Assembly (NCBI GenBank): GCA_009731375.1
Contig: BJOX01000163.1
Location: 367,251-426,461 of the forward strand
Direction of reading: 5' to 3'
DNA: 59,211 nucleotides
Source of the DNA: Paulinella micropora
Taxonomy: Eukaryota > Cercozoa > Imbricatea > Euglyphida
The position numbers were made by a program, and so were the translations under genes. The notes under the pieces were generated by a model. The model was not told where the DNA came from and did no database searches. It saw only the letters and a list, made by a program, of their open reading frames with translations. Of this stretch, positions 38,613-48,874 are shown piece after piece; within the stretch, counting starts at the first letter, position 1, and the number at the start of each line of letters is the position of its first letter.

Positions 38613-39346
38613 AAAATACACACAACAGGGATATTACAGCAAGCGAGAGAGAATATAAGAGCAGGGCGAGTGATAATATCTTCTCCTATTGCTGGCCGAC
38701 CTTAAGGTCGGCCGTGTCCTACCTTGTTTTTTAAACGTCGGCCACTTTTCGCTTATTAAATTTCTATATTTATTGTATAATTCTTCTTAGTATTACACCT
38801 GTCCTAGGTGGCCGACCTTTTATTTAAAAAAAAGTAAATTTTTCTTTGTCCCCCCATTTTTATAATGGACACACAAAAAAGTTTCCAAAAAACAAGGTCG
38901 GACTCGGCCAACCTAGGACACGATTAATACTAAGACGAATTTCTCTCTCTCGGTTGCTTAATAGCACTCTCAAGTGGCCGACGTTGTTAAAACGACGATT
39001 TCGCGTGAAGAAACCGCACAGACCAAATTGGTAAAAATAAAATGAAAACACAAAAGCAAAACATAAATGACTTTAACCATTGTAAAAAGATAAGAAACCA
39101 TAAAGCAACATCACATAAGCCACCAACCACCTTACAAAGCAACTAATCACACCGCCACACACAAAACGAAAAGGCAATAGGTAAAAAAATTTTGATTGCA
39201 CTAAAAAAGTTCAGGCCGTGAGCCCACACAATGAGGTACGTATCTCAAGTCAAAATAAGCACAATGAGGTACGTATCTTGCTCCCAAATACCCAAAAACA
39301 TACGATCTGTTGATTTCGTGGATCCCCAGAAATCACCTTTCGCAGA
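38613..39346. promoter_or_regulatory. Unit B subtelomeric non-coding region with GGTCGGCC iterons
   Basis: No convincing gene. Iterons: a perfect 20-bp palindrome GGCCGACCTTAAGGTCGGCC (38694-38713), GTCGGCCAC (38737), GTGGCCGACC (38808), GGTCGG and CGGCCAA (38896-38911), AGTGGCCGACG (38973). The positions parallel the TTGGACA iterons of unit A. A 19-bp direct repeat CACAATGAGGTACGTATCT occurs at 39227 and 39260. Confidence 0.6.
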
Positions 39347-39838
39347 ATGTCGGAGGCTCTCGTGAAGCCGTCAGAGAGGACGGAAGAAGATTGGAGCGAA
39401 GTTTATGATATTCTTCGTCGCTCAGTCTATCAGCTTGAATTAGATGAAACTAATGTTGATGAGAAAATAAACAAAATTGATAGTCAAATATCATTGCTCG
39501 TTAAAATATAGAATTCTCTACTGCCAAAAAAGAAAGCAATAAGAAAGAGACTAGACGAGATAAACCGAGGTAAAAATGAACTGGAAAATGAACTCTCAAT
39601 TTCTCGTAAAAGAAAAATGAAAGTGAAAGAGATAAACGAAAATCTCAAGAAATTTGAGGAATTTTGTAAAAAAAATAATTTTTTCTCTGCTTCGGAAATA
39701 AATCGTCTAGAAAATCTCATATTGCTCGGGAATTCTTTTGAAGATGTAGTATCAAATTCTATTTCTGTTTCTTCTTCTGATGAAGATGATGTTGAGCAGG
39801 GGACTGCTAATATGAATCGCGGTCTCAGGAACGAATAA
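39347..39838 (+). pseudogene. Coiled-coil protein, unit B left-end cargo, one in-frame stop
   Basis: Starting MSEALVKPSERTEEDW, the frame runs 163 codons with a single TAG at 39509-39511 and continues in frame as a charged coiled coil (LDEINRGKNELENEL...) ending in a Ser/Asp/Glu-rich tail. It is not in unit A. The start context (AATGTCGGAGG) is shared with the next gene at 39936, as if the two 5' ends were duplicated. No family recognised. Confidence 0.5.
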
Positions 39839-39935
39839 TACATGTGTTAAGAAACACAAATAAAAACAAAAAAATTGGGCGAAAGCCCTCTACCTTTCAA
39901 AGAAATTTTGTCTTTTGTTTTTTCTTTGGCAGACA

Positions 39936-40411
39936 ATGTCGGAGGAACTCGTCAATGAGATGGAGGCCATGGGTTTTGAGCACGATGAAGAACGTGAAGA
40001 AGTTGAGGAGGAGGAGGAAGTCAAAGCCGTAATGCCTTCGCCTTCGCCTTCGCCTTCGCCAGCGGATGAAAAGGACGTTGCTCCTCATCCGTGGAAGAAC
40101 TTCAAGGACATTCCCCCGCGAGTGGTTTTAACCACTACGGGGCGATTCGTTGAGATGTCAAAGGCTTTGTGAAAGCCACAAAATCTATTAAATTGTTTGC
40201 GGGCAAAGTCTTGCACCGCAAAAACCCCGATTGCTTTTACGCAAGGGCAAAATATGATACAAGCATAAAAAATCCTTCGTACAAATACTATTTTCTTGTA
40301 TCCAAGGGGAGTGGTGCGCAGGAGGAGTTGTTGATTTTCAACAGCCTTACTGCCTTGGCCAGATTGAATCACGAGGCAGCCCTGATCAATTGGGTCGTTC
40401 AAATTCGTTGA
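39936..40411 (+). pseudogene. Hypothetical unit B cargo protein, frameshifted
   Basis: An acidic N-terminus with a Ser-Pro repeat (PSPSPSPS) is followed by PWKNFKDIPPRVVLTTTGRF. The frame closes at 40172 while the continuing sequence is open in another frame from about 40160 (KATKSIKLFAGKVLHRKNPDCFYARAKYD...). This fits one gene of about 158 codons with a one-base lesion at about 40160-40170, or two overlapping genes. No family recognised. Confidence 0.45.
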
Positions 40412-40472
40412 TTAAATTTTTTTCTTTGATATTGTTTTAAAATAATTAAAATAATATAATTATATATAAGAC

Positions 40473-40715
40473 ATGTCGGATATTATAGCGAGATTGCCGT
40501 ATGATTTACAAGAATATATAAAACTCTTTTTGTTTAATAGCGATTTACAAACAGACGATTACGAATTATGCGACAACTGCGGGCTTACTTTATCAGTTGT
40601 AGAAAGTCCAATAATTCACGCTCAGAATATGGAGTGGTATTTTAATTACTATTGTTTTTGCTCTAGAGAATGTGCCAGTGAATATTTTGAGTTAGAAAAA
40701 AATAGACTTGTCTAA
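40473..40715 (+). CDS. Small F-box-like / zinc protein, unit B only
   Basis: 80 residues: F-box-like LPYDLQEYIKLFLF (8-21), then CDNC and a C-terminal CFCSREC pair forming a likely zinc site. Architecture parallels the genes at 8765 and 42043, suggesting an old duplication within these viruses. It lies 15 bp upstream of the resolvase on the same strand, so is probably co-transcribed. Confidence 0.55.
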   Translation: MSDIIARLPYDLQEYIKLFLFNSDLQTDDYELCDNCGLTLSVVESPIIHAQNMEWYFNYYCFCSRECASEYFELEKNRLV

Positions 40716-40730
40716 TATATACCAACCAAG

Positions 40731-42053
40731 ATGTGGAGCGAAGATGACAAGAAGTTTGTTAGGCAGTTAAGAGTTGCTACTACCGAAAGTAAAATTTATG
40801 AAGTGGTGTCCAACTTCTACGATAGCGAATTAAAACCAAGTATAGCCTTTCATAATGCTATTATATCTTTATTTAGCACACAAACTAGTGATGAAGAGGT
40901 GCTTGAGGCACTTAAAGTAATATATCCAAAATATGCTATCGTGTATCCAAATTTGAATAGTAGGCGACAAAGACTTTCTGAGGTGAGGAAAAAAGCAATA
41001 GAACCTTATCAAAGCGAAAAAGTATATGAAATGAGCAAACTGGATAAGTATTTTAATCTAAATGAAGACGAGCGAATTGATATCGTTGAGGGATATAAGA
41101 AAGATGTCAAAGCCAAAAATGAACAAAAAATACAAATTGATGTCCGTGATGTAATGGCTAAAGTGAACGATATGACATTAAGTAATGACCCTTATCTTAA
41201 ACTGCTTGCTTTGATGATAGCAATTGGAGCAAGGCCTGTGGAAATATTTGACAAAAACACATATGAATTAATACCAGATAAACCGAGTTGGTTGCGAGTG
41301 AATAACCTAGCGAAAAAGAGAGAAGGACAAGAAAAAAATTGGACTGAGAGGCCTGTTGTCCTTTTTACTCCCCAGTTTGTAATAGAACAAGTAAATTCAA
41401 TGCGAAACCATTTCAAAAAGAAAAAAGCAGTTATCATCAACAGCGAAGGGGTGCTTGATAAACAAAAGAGTAATGAACTAAACAAAAGAATTATCAAAAT
41501 CTTCCCTTGGCTATCAGAATACACGCAGAAAAGCAGTATGTTGCGAAAACTATATGCTAGTTTGTCGTATAGCAATTTCGCCAATCCGAAATTAGAGAAT
41601 TTTAATACATGGGTTTCAAATGTGTTGGGGCACGGCGATATGCTCACCAGTTTTAGTTATAGTTGGGTTAATGTGGCCGACCCTGAAGAAATTAAGGCAG
41701 AAGGGATTAAAACAGAATTAGAGGAGTTGAGACGCAAAATAGATTTATATTTGAATTTAAATAATACTAATGAAATTAAAAGCGAAAACGGAGACGAATA
41801 ATGTAGTTATATACAATTAGGAAAAAGCGCTAGCAGAGAGGATAAGTATAAATTGCTTGAGCAGATTTACAATGATAACCCTAATATTACAAATACTAAA
41901 CTACGAAAATTAAGCGGGATTGGAGCCGTTATTGTCAATACTTTTAAAAAAGAGAAGAGGGGCGAAGCGACGAAGAGCGAAGCGAAAAAAGAAGAGGAAA
42001 CAAAAGCGCCATTAAGAAGAAGCTCGAGAAATAAAAAGAAGGCTAATACTTAA
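40731..42053 (+). pseudogene. Hairpin-telomere-resolvase-like tyrosine recombinase, unit B
   Basis: Catalytic part 356 residues, uninterrupted: Arg168 (GARPVEI), Lys195/196, Arg272 (MLRKLY), His301 (LGHGD), Tyr310 (SFSYSW). Intervals of 27, 77, 29 and 9 compare with about 25, 83, 33 and 9 in the phage enzyme TelK (from memory). The position three before Arg272 is Ser, not the His of phage integrases. TAA at 41799-41801 cuts off the C-terminal DNA-binding-like domain, which continues in the same frame to 42053 (KYKLLEQIYNDNPNITNTKLRKLSG). The stop site differs from that in unit A. The catalytic domain could still be made. Confidence 0.7.
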
Positions 42054-42318
42054 CAACGACTAAAGGCGGTTCTCCATATTTTGCTCTAAGATTAGACTCT
42101 CGCCTGTAGCATTTAATGGAGCAGATTGTGAAAAACTCAATACAATCTACGCCATAAAAATTACCTGCTATAATTGGAGGGTGCGACTGGAATGTGCGAG
42201 ACAAACCGCATATATTACAAAATTCTTCTCCATATTTTGGCTGGGGCATTTCTGAATAAACGAATGTCCTTATGTATCCAACTATATCACTCGGTAATTC
42301 GCGTATTATTATTGACAT
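42043..42318 (-). CDS. Small Cys-rich protein with F-box-like N-terminus (unit B)
   Basis: 91 residues. LPSDIVGYIRTFVY and the CNIC / CSIKC pairs are conserved with 8765-9040. It overlaps the end of the resolvase frame by 11 nt and diverges from the next gene across a 42-bp AT-rich promoter. Confidence 0.6.
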   Translation of the reverse strand: MSIIIRELPSDIVGYIRTFVYSEMPQPKYGEEFCNICGLSRTFQSHPPIIAGNFYGVDCIEFFTICSIKCYRRESNLRAKYGEPPLVVVKY

Positions 42319-42360
42319 GTTTTATATAAAATATAAAAACCTTTTATATTATGATATAAA

Positions 42361-43593
42361 ATGAATCTTTTTGGTCAAAGCACGAATACACCATCGTCAT
42401 CAACTACATCGTCATCTTCTTCTTTATCTATTAATAGCATAAAAGACGCACTACCAACAACCGCCTTCGGAGAATTGCGAACGGCCACTTTGTCTCCAGT
42501 ATTACAAAATGTATTTACATATGGTATTAATACGCGATTCTTTGACAAAACAGAAACCAACGGCGGGGTGGTATCAACTGCTAATTCAATGGCGGTTTTG
42601 ACTACATCGGCCTCGGGTAATTCAACCGCGCAGATTACGACTATTGAGCGAGCCAAATATAGAAGTGGTATGGGCTTAGTTGCTAGATTCTCCGCATTGT
42701 TTCCGTCATCTATCGCCGCAGATAGTTTCAATTGCGATATTGGCATAGGCACACCAGCAGACAATTTATGTTTTAGACAATCAAGTTTGGGAATGTCTGT
42801 TGTAAGAACGGCTGGAAGTGTAGAAAATGTGGTCAGTCAATATGCGTGGAATGTTGATAAATGTAATAATACTGGAAACTTCCCCGCGATTGATTTTACT
42901 AAATTGAACGTGTTTGAAATAGTCGTCCAATATCTGGGTAGCGGTCAAATTACATTCAAAATTGAAAACCCGCGCACTGGACGAATGGAAGTAATTCATG
43001 CGATTAAATACGCAAGCACTGCTACCACTCCATCATTGGATCAGGCGGCGTTTGCTATTTATGCGAAGGCGTATTCGTCAAGTCTGGCATCCGTTGTAAT
43101 GAAAACGGCTAGCATGTTTTTGGCGGTTGAGGGGAATATTGATAGGACTATTGCTATTACTAATTCGTATGACAATGTCAAAACTATAGGAGCAACTGAG
43201 AATGCCATATTTACTATTAGAAACCGCGCCACATTCAACAGCAAAACGAATTATAACATAATCTACTTTGAGAATTTGTGTATCAGCAATTCAGATACTA
43301 AAACATGTATTGCGAGAATCATTCTTAATACCACATTGGGAGGAACACCTTCTTATTCAAATTACGATACAAACACGTCGTTAGCAGAGGTTGATACAGC
43401 GGGGACAACAAGAACAGGTGGAAGTGTGATATTTACATATGTGTTGTCTGGTGGTTCATCTATATACATTGATTTGTCTCAATATAATATCAAGATAGGG
43501 TCAGGTAAGACATTTACTATATCCGCACAAAATACAAGCGGTGGAACCGCGAGCATTTACGCTTCATTGAACTGGATTGAAGATCAGATTTAA
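42361..43593 (+). CDS. Beta-rich particle (attachment/fibre-type) protein, intact
   Basis: 410 residues. The N-terminal Ser/Thr-rich tether (1-30) leads to a conserved domain (~30-220) with AKYRSGMGLVARFSALF, DIGIGTPADNLCF and FEIVVQYLGSGQITFKIENPRTGR, as seen in proteins of algal giant viruses and PLVs. The C-terminal domain (~220-410) repeats Gly/Ser-rich strands ending LNWIEDQI. Probably exposed on the particle. The exact biochemical role is unknown. Confidence 0.7.
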   Translation: MNLFGQSTNTPSSSTTSSSSSLSINSIKDALPTTAFGELRTATLSPVLQNVFTYGINTRFFDKTETNGGVVSTANSMAVLTTSASGNSTAQITTIERAKYRSGMGLVARFSALFPSSIAADSFNCDIGIGTPADNLCFRQSSLGMSVVRTAGSVENVVSQYAWNVDKCNNTGNFPAIDFTKLNVFEIVVQYLGSGQITFKIENPRTGRMEVIHAIKYASTATTPSLDQAAFAIYAKAYSSSLASVVMKTASMFLAVEGNIDRTIAITNSYDNVKTIGATENAIFTIRNRATFNSKTNYNIIYFENLCISNSDTKTCIARIILNTTLGGTPSYSNYDTNTSLAEVDTAGTTRTGGSVIFTYVLSGGSSIYIDLSQYNIKIGSGKTFTISAQNTSGGTASIYASLNWIEDQI

Positions 43594-43626
43594 ACAAAAA
43601 AAGAAGGGTTTATTTATGGCAAAATA

Positions 43627-43875
43627 TTATATCATAGAATATTGTATTTGCGCATCAACTTTCTTTTGTATCTCTATTGACATTTTTTTAATGTATTCAA
43701 AACCCTTATCCTTGATTAACTTTTCTGTTATACGCGCGTGATTTTTCTTCAAATATATGTAAAACTGGTCAATATTAACACCGCAGGGGATTTGTTCTTT
43801 ATGTTGTCGTCGTCGTCGTAAGTTGATGTTTTTGATTAGAGTAAATAGTACATCTAAATTTTGTATGTAGGTCAT
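43627..43875 (-). CDS. Small conserved hypothetical protein (unit B)
   Basis: 82 residues from MTYIQNLDVL. Same RRRRQHKEQIPCGVNIDQFY core as 10317-10544, with a longer C-terminus. The ATG chosen aligns with unit A; a longer in-frame start exists. Confidence 0.6.
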   Translation of the reverse strand: MTYIQNLDVLFTLIKNINLRRRRQHKEQIPCGVNIDQFYIYLKKNHARITEKLIKDKGFEYIKKMSIEIQKKVDAQIQYSMI

Positions 43876-43900
43876 TATATTTATGTATTCTTTTTTTTGC

Positions 43901-44698
43901 TTAAGCATGATACACCTTGAGAAGAATTGAAACTTCAAAATTGACAGGACATTCAAGCACATTGCCACTCGCATTTCTAATTACAATATCAATAGACCTT
44001 AAACTTTTCGTTGTATTAAATGGCACATAATCGGCAACATCGTTTGACGATTCAAAGTAGCACTGGACTCCATAGGGCTTATCTAAATTACATTTACCAA
44101 CGACAGAGAAATTACCATTTGCTTCAACTAAACCAGATTGATTTAAAGCACGGCTATGAACATAAACGGCCGTTTCACCGATTAGATTTACTATGGATTG
44201 CATCGTGCTACTTGCCGCCGCCGAGATATCAGCAGTTAGTCCTATCTTGTCGCTAATAGTGCTATTATCATAATCAAAAGCATACGTATCACCAGTGAAA
44301 GCGAAAGTCAATTTATTAACGGAGTTCAAAGTTATAACTACAGAGTTGGGGGTAATTGCTGAATTAATCGCAGTTTGAAGAGCGGTAATAAATGTATCAA
44401 TGGTGTATTGATTTTCTGTTACGATTGCCGTTTTTGTAGCCGATCCAGTTGTTTTAATCAATGTGAGAGTGTTGGCATAACTCGGTATGTTTGGGAAAAC
44501 ATTTGGAATGGAGATACTCTTAACGACATAAGCACTAATTATATCAATATTACGACCAGTTGCTGGTAAATCAACAACAAAACGGCCATTGTGAGTAGAA
44601 GCGGATTTTGTTTCTATTTTATCGCTTGAGGAGACGCGAAGGACGATTTTTTTTTTTGTTCGCTTCTCGTCTTCAAGATTGCTTATCGTAAAACTCAT
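43901..44698 (-). CDS. Penton / minor capsid protein (unit B)
   Basis: 265 residues, intact, same jelly-roll pattern and length as unit A (10570-11367). Changes cluster at the extreme N-terminus and in the last 30 residues. Confidence 0.85.
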   Translation of the reverse strand: MSFTISNLEDEKRTKKKIVLRVSSSDKIETKSASTHNGRFVVDLPATGRNIDIISAYVVKSISIPNVFPNIPSYANTLTLIKTTGSATKTAIVTENQYTIDTFITALQTAINSAITPNSVVITLNSVNKLTFAFTGDTYAFDYDNSTISDKIGLTADISAAASSTMQSIVNLIGETAVYVHSRALNQSGLVEANGNFSVVGKCNLDKPYGVQCYFESSNDVADYVPFNTTKSLRSIDIVIRNASGNVLECPVNFEVSILLKVYHA

Positions 44699-44738
44699 TG
44701 CTATATTATAACATAATATATTTTAATTTTTAATTTTT

Positions 44739-46218
44739 TTATTGTTTAACAACTGATCTGCTAGGATAAATAGACGCAACTTTGACATATTTCAACCAAG
44801 CAGTGATTGATTTATTTGTAGCAGCATAATCAGAAGCATAACGAAGAGTGACTTTCGCAGTTCGTGAATTATTGACTGCGATACCAGATGCTCCAATGTG
44901 TGGCGACTGATTGAGTGTCTGGATAATAGTAGCAAAACCAGCGTTGGATGTAAGTCCTGTTTTATCTGTAGTAGAATACCACTTGCGGAAGTTTTCAAGA
45001 GAAACAGATGAAGACATGTAAGCATCACGAATGCCCATAGTCGCTTGGAGATTGTTAGCATACAATTCGGCACATCCTCGTTGAACTGAAGCGANNNNNN
45101 NNNNGTTCCGCGCATCCTCGTTGAACGGAGGCAAGAGTATCGGTGCTTCCTCCTAGTTCCATCTTTTGTTGCGGAGCATACCAATCACCAATACGGCATT
45201 GATATTGTCTGTAAGGCATTTGAGCAGTTCCCAAGTTGTCAATATTGGCATTATCAGAAAGCACATTCTGAGTTACGATATACAAGCACTGAGCACGGGC
45301 GACGGCCTTATTTACTTGAAGATTAAAATCAACAGACACCCCCGGATTCGCCTTTTGGTTATAATATGTTTCATAAGTGTATGGGAGCCCATCCTTGCTT
45401 CCCATCTGTTCCAAAATATTTCTCTGCACCGCGGGAGCAAGAGAGAATGTCTCCAACATAACAACTGGATTTGTTATGGTGTATTTCAAATTAGTGGTAG
45501 TAAATACACTAGGAATCGCACCATCAGAAGTTCCGATAATAGTCAATGCTTCATGTACTGGTGCAAATGTCAAACGAAGTCTCATACCACTAATCAGAGA
45601 AGGAGGAATGAGAGTTTCTTCATTAAACACTCCCGAGAAGTAATGAAGAGGAATACAAACTCTCAAAACTTTACCAGTCGCAACACTACCAGCAGTGGGA
45701 TCATTAAGGGTAAAATCTTGTACTGAATATGTTGTAGTTTTAACATCACTACTAACTTCAACTGGTTCTCGTTGCCCCGCCATCTGTGCCTGTCGGCGGT
45801 AATCAAAAGGATAATGCCAAGGGAGAATATTTCGCACCATTTTATTAACATCTTCAATTCGTTCAAGTTCGCTACCATCCTTACTTTCCAACAAAAATCT
45901 TTCAAAAATAGCGGTTGCGGGAGTGTTCTGGAAACCAAGAGCACAAGCAACAGCAACTGCTTTTGCATCAGTGGCCACCAATCCTTCGGCCATAATGTCA
46001 AATGACAAATAGCAATTCTTTCCATAAACAAAATCAGTGCTTGCCTGTAATGTAAAAATCATTTCAGTTCCAGAATCACTGGTATAAGTCTGCTGGTCAG
46101 CGAAGTTCTTCTTAAAAATACTTCCCTGTTCAGAGAGCGCCAGACTTGCTGGCAACTCATATCTGAGGTTGTTGAGGGTCATCAACTCCTCAGTAACTTC
46201 AATCTCCTTTCTTTCCAT
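44739..46218 (-). CDS. MCP: Major capsid protein (unit B), split by a 10-N gap
   Basis: Two readable parts, 46218-45105 and 45094-44739, cover the whole protein. The bases on either side of the gap duplicate the CAELY(A/I)NNLQ region, so the gap is an unmerged overlap and not missing sequence. The overlap copies differ slightly, pointing to more than one allele or copy. Same double-jelly-roll signatures as unit A. The variable loop (about 45480-45760) is strongly diverged. Confidence 0.8.
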
Positions 46219-46297
46219 TTTTTTGTGTGGTTGTGAGATTGTAAATTCGCAATGCTACTATACTAAAAAAATAATAATAGAAATTAAAAATAAATAT

Positions 46298-46696
46298 TTA
46301 TTCACCTGAAACGGATTGTTTAATAAAATCAACTGATTTTTGTATGTTGTCAAGTCTCACATCTTGTGGTGAAGTCAATTGAAACTCTCTTGCCTCAGCA
46401 TTCTCAACTGCTTTCTTTAAATAAGCCAAACTGCTAACAGCAGTGTCCAAATCAACAACATCCGCATTTTCTTTTTTATCAGAAATGTCTGTTAATGTGT
46501 TTTGAATAGTGCTCTTCTCATACGGGACAAGATCGCCAAATTCAGTTAATGGTTGATTAACTAATGGGGCACCATGACTACTCCACAATTCAAACTGGTT
46601 TAGTTGAAACCCATCACTTTTTGGTCGGTTTGCTTCATTTATCTTCTTAATAAAGTCAATTGGCAAACGATTTGAAGCACTTGAGTTTTTAATCAT
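46298..46696 (-). CDS. Conserved hypothetical virion-cluster protein (unit B)
   Basis: 132 residues from MIKNSSASNRLP. Same FQLNQFELWSSHGAPLVNQP core as 12958-13326. This ATG corresponds to the ACG in unit A. Confidence 0.6.
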   Translation of the reverse strand: MIKNSSASNRLPIDFIKKINEANRPKSDGFQLNQFELWSSHGAPLVNQPLTEFGDLVPYEKSTIQNTLTDISDKKENADVVDLDTAVSSLAYLKKAVENAEAREFQLTSPQDVRLDNIQKSVDFIKQSVSGE

Positions 46697-46740
46697 TATA
46701 AAAATGCGAATATATAAATATCCACATAAAATATATTTTA

Positions 46741-47319
46741 TCAATTACCATTAATTATTTTTTTCATAATCTGTAAATTCTGGTGTGTAATTCTTTCCTC
46801 TTTCATTTTCTTTAAATCCGCTATGGCTTGATTTACATCAATGTCATTAGTTTCAGTAACCTCCTTAGGTGGTGGCGGAGTTTCCTTAGAAGCATCCTCC
46901 ATTGCTTCTATCTTACTTGCGGGTGTTGTGGTAGTGTGTTTCGGCACAGCAACAGGAGTGGGATTGACAGATTTGGGTAAAGATTGTTCAATCTTAAGTG
47001 CTGGAGACATCTCAATAGGTTTGGCATTTGGTTTAGGCAATGAAGTTTTTGCCGATTCTATGTCTGGTACTTTTCTTTTTAATGATTCATCTGGCATTTG
47101 GTCTAGTTGCTGTTCATTGTTCTTACTCCCCTTGCTTACTTTTGGTTTTAATTGACACTTAATCTTGCCACTCTTAATATCCTCTTCTATCTTCTTTACT
47201 GCTAAGTATTCGGGCGATCCCTTACGAATCGTTACGAATTTTCCTTGCGCATTTTGTTTATACCAAATAGCAATTGCTTGTTGATAGCACGTCTTGTATA
47301 ATTTAGTTGATTCCGTCAT
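46741..47319 (-). CDS. Basic N-terminus plus Pro/Lys-rich tail, hypothetical (unit B)
   Basis: 192 residues. The N-terminal 65 residues are nearly identical to 13394-13975. The linker is shorter by several residues and the C-terminus differs (IINGN added). Confidence 0.6.
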   Translation of the reverse strand: MTESTKLYKTCYQQAIAIWYKQNAQGKFVTIRKGSPEYLAVKKIEEDIKSGKIKCQLKPKVSKGSKNNEQQLDQMPDESLKRKVPDIESAKTSLPKPNAKPIEMSPALKIEQSLPKSVNPTPVAVPKHTTTTPASKIEAMEDASKETPPPPKEVTETNDIDVNQAIADLKKMKEERITHQNLQIMKKIINGN

Positions 47320-47362
47320 GTCATATATTATGGCGAAAAAAAACCATTTAATTTAGTTTTTT

Positions 47363-48109
47363 TTACAGGTTTGTCATATCTCTATCCTTATTTAATCGTA
47401 ATATAGTAGAGAAATTCTTTCTAAACTGGGTTGTTCTATCACTAGCAGTATTATTAATTGCTAGAAATGAATAAGGTTCTGCCGTAGCATATTTAACCAT
47501 ATTGTAAAATTCTTTTTTAGTGAGAAAAGGGCTTTCATATTCATCTGCCAGTCTGTCAAGTTCGCTCCGCCTTACTCCATTAAAAATAATCATCCAATGG
47601 CAATTAATTCTTATTCTTCGTGGGAGTTGTGTATAACTCTGCGTTGCTACCCAGACTGACACCTTAGCATGTGTTGAAGCAAAAAACAACTCGGTAAGCA
47701 CTTCTGATTTGAGAAAGGTTTTACTCTGTGCTATGTCATCCAACAACAATAGTATTTTTGGTGCTTTCTTAAACCCTTTAGTTTTAATCAGTTCTTTTTG
47801 TTTGGTTAATATTTCTCTCATTAACTCAGGCCTATCTTCTTTGATTATGTCTTCTTTTTTTAACTTGAGAGTGTCCTCCAAAATCGGGCACGGACTTAAG
47901 CAAAAGACTACTATTCTATCATAAAAACCTTTCAACATGTTCTTTTTGGCGAGTAGATTACAAATCATAACTGATTTACCCCCGCCAGTGCTCGCACATA
48001 TAACCATAGTTCCCATTGCTGGCAATATTCCTTCTTTTTGAATAGGGAGCAATTCAACGCCATCTCTTTGTGTTTTAATTGGTTGTATTTCCAAGTCATT
48101 CTTAAATTT
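47363..48109 (-). CDS. A32-like packaging ATPase (unit B), N-terminus in gap
   Basis: About 248 residues from FKNDLEIQP onward, including Walker A, Walker B and the TQSYTQLPRRIR region, almost identical to unit A. This is the least diverged structural gene between the two units, in contrast to the PLA2 protein and fibre. Confidence 0.85.
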   Translation of the reverse strand, partial: KFKNDLEIQPIKTQRDGVELLPIQKEGILPAMGTMVICASTGGGKSVMICNLLAKKNMLKGFYDRIVVFCLSPCPILEDTLKLKKEDIIKEDRPELMREILTKQKELIKTKGFKKAPKILLLLDDIAQSKTFLKSEVLTELFFASTHAKVSVWVATQSYTQLPRRIRINCHWMIIFNGVRRSELDRLADEYESPFLTKKEFYNMVKYATAEPYSFLAINNTASDRTTQFRKNFSTILRLNKDRDMTNL

Positions 48110-48874
48110 NNNNNNNNNNNNNNNNNNNNNNNNNNNNNNNNNNNNNNNNNNNNNNNNNNNNNNNNNNNNNNNNNNNNNNNNNNNNNNNNNNNNNNNNNNN
48201 NNNNNNNNNNNNNNNNNNNNNNNNNNNNNNNNNNNNNNNNNNNNNNNNNNNNNNNNNNNNNNNNNNNNNNNNNNNNNNNNNNNNNNNNNNNNNNNNNNNN
48301 NNNNNNNNNNNNNNNNNNNNNNNNNNNNNNNNNNNNNNNNNNNNNNNNNNNNNNNNNNNNNNNNNNNNNNNNNNNNNNNNNNNNNNNNNNNNNNNNNNNN
48401 NNNNNNNNNNNNNNNNNNNNNNNNNNNNNNNNNNNNNNNNNNNNNNNNNNNNNNNNNNNNNNNNNNNNNNNNNNNNNNNNNNNNNNNNNNNNNNNNNNNN
48501 NNNNNNNNNNNNNNNNNNNNNNNNNNNNNNNNNNNNNNNNNNNNNNNNNNNNNNNNNNNNNNNNNNNNNNNNNNNNNNNNNNNNNNNNNNNNNNNNNNNN
48601 NNNNNNNNNNNNNNNNNNNNNNNNNNNNNNNNNNNNNNNNNNNNNNNNNNNNNNNNNNNNNNNNNNNNNNNNNNNNNNNNNNNNNNNNNNNNNNNNNNNN
48701 NNNNNNNNNNNNNNNNNNNNNNNNNNNNNNNNNNNNNNNNNNNNNNNNNNNNNNNNNNNNNNNNNNNNNNNNNNNNNNNNNNNNNNNNNNNNNNNNNNNN
48801 NNNNNNNNNNNNNNNNNNNNNNNNNNNNNNNNNNNNNNNNNNNNNNNNNNNNNNNNNNNNNNNNNNNNNNNNNN
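48110..48874. other. Assembly gap (765 N)
   Basis: Should contain the ATPase N-terminus, the Tyr/Pro-rich small gene and the end of the PLA2 gene. Confidence 0.9.

Noticed and set aside
38846-39051. Small open frames on both strands near the unit B iterons
   Set aside because: Short, overlapping each other, built on iteron sequence, and with no counterpart elsewhere.
44800-44900. Telomere-like TTTAACAACTGATC next to the unit B capsid gene
   Set aside because: It is the reverse complement of the capsid C-terminal codons; the likeness is chance.
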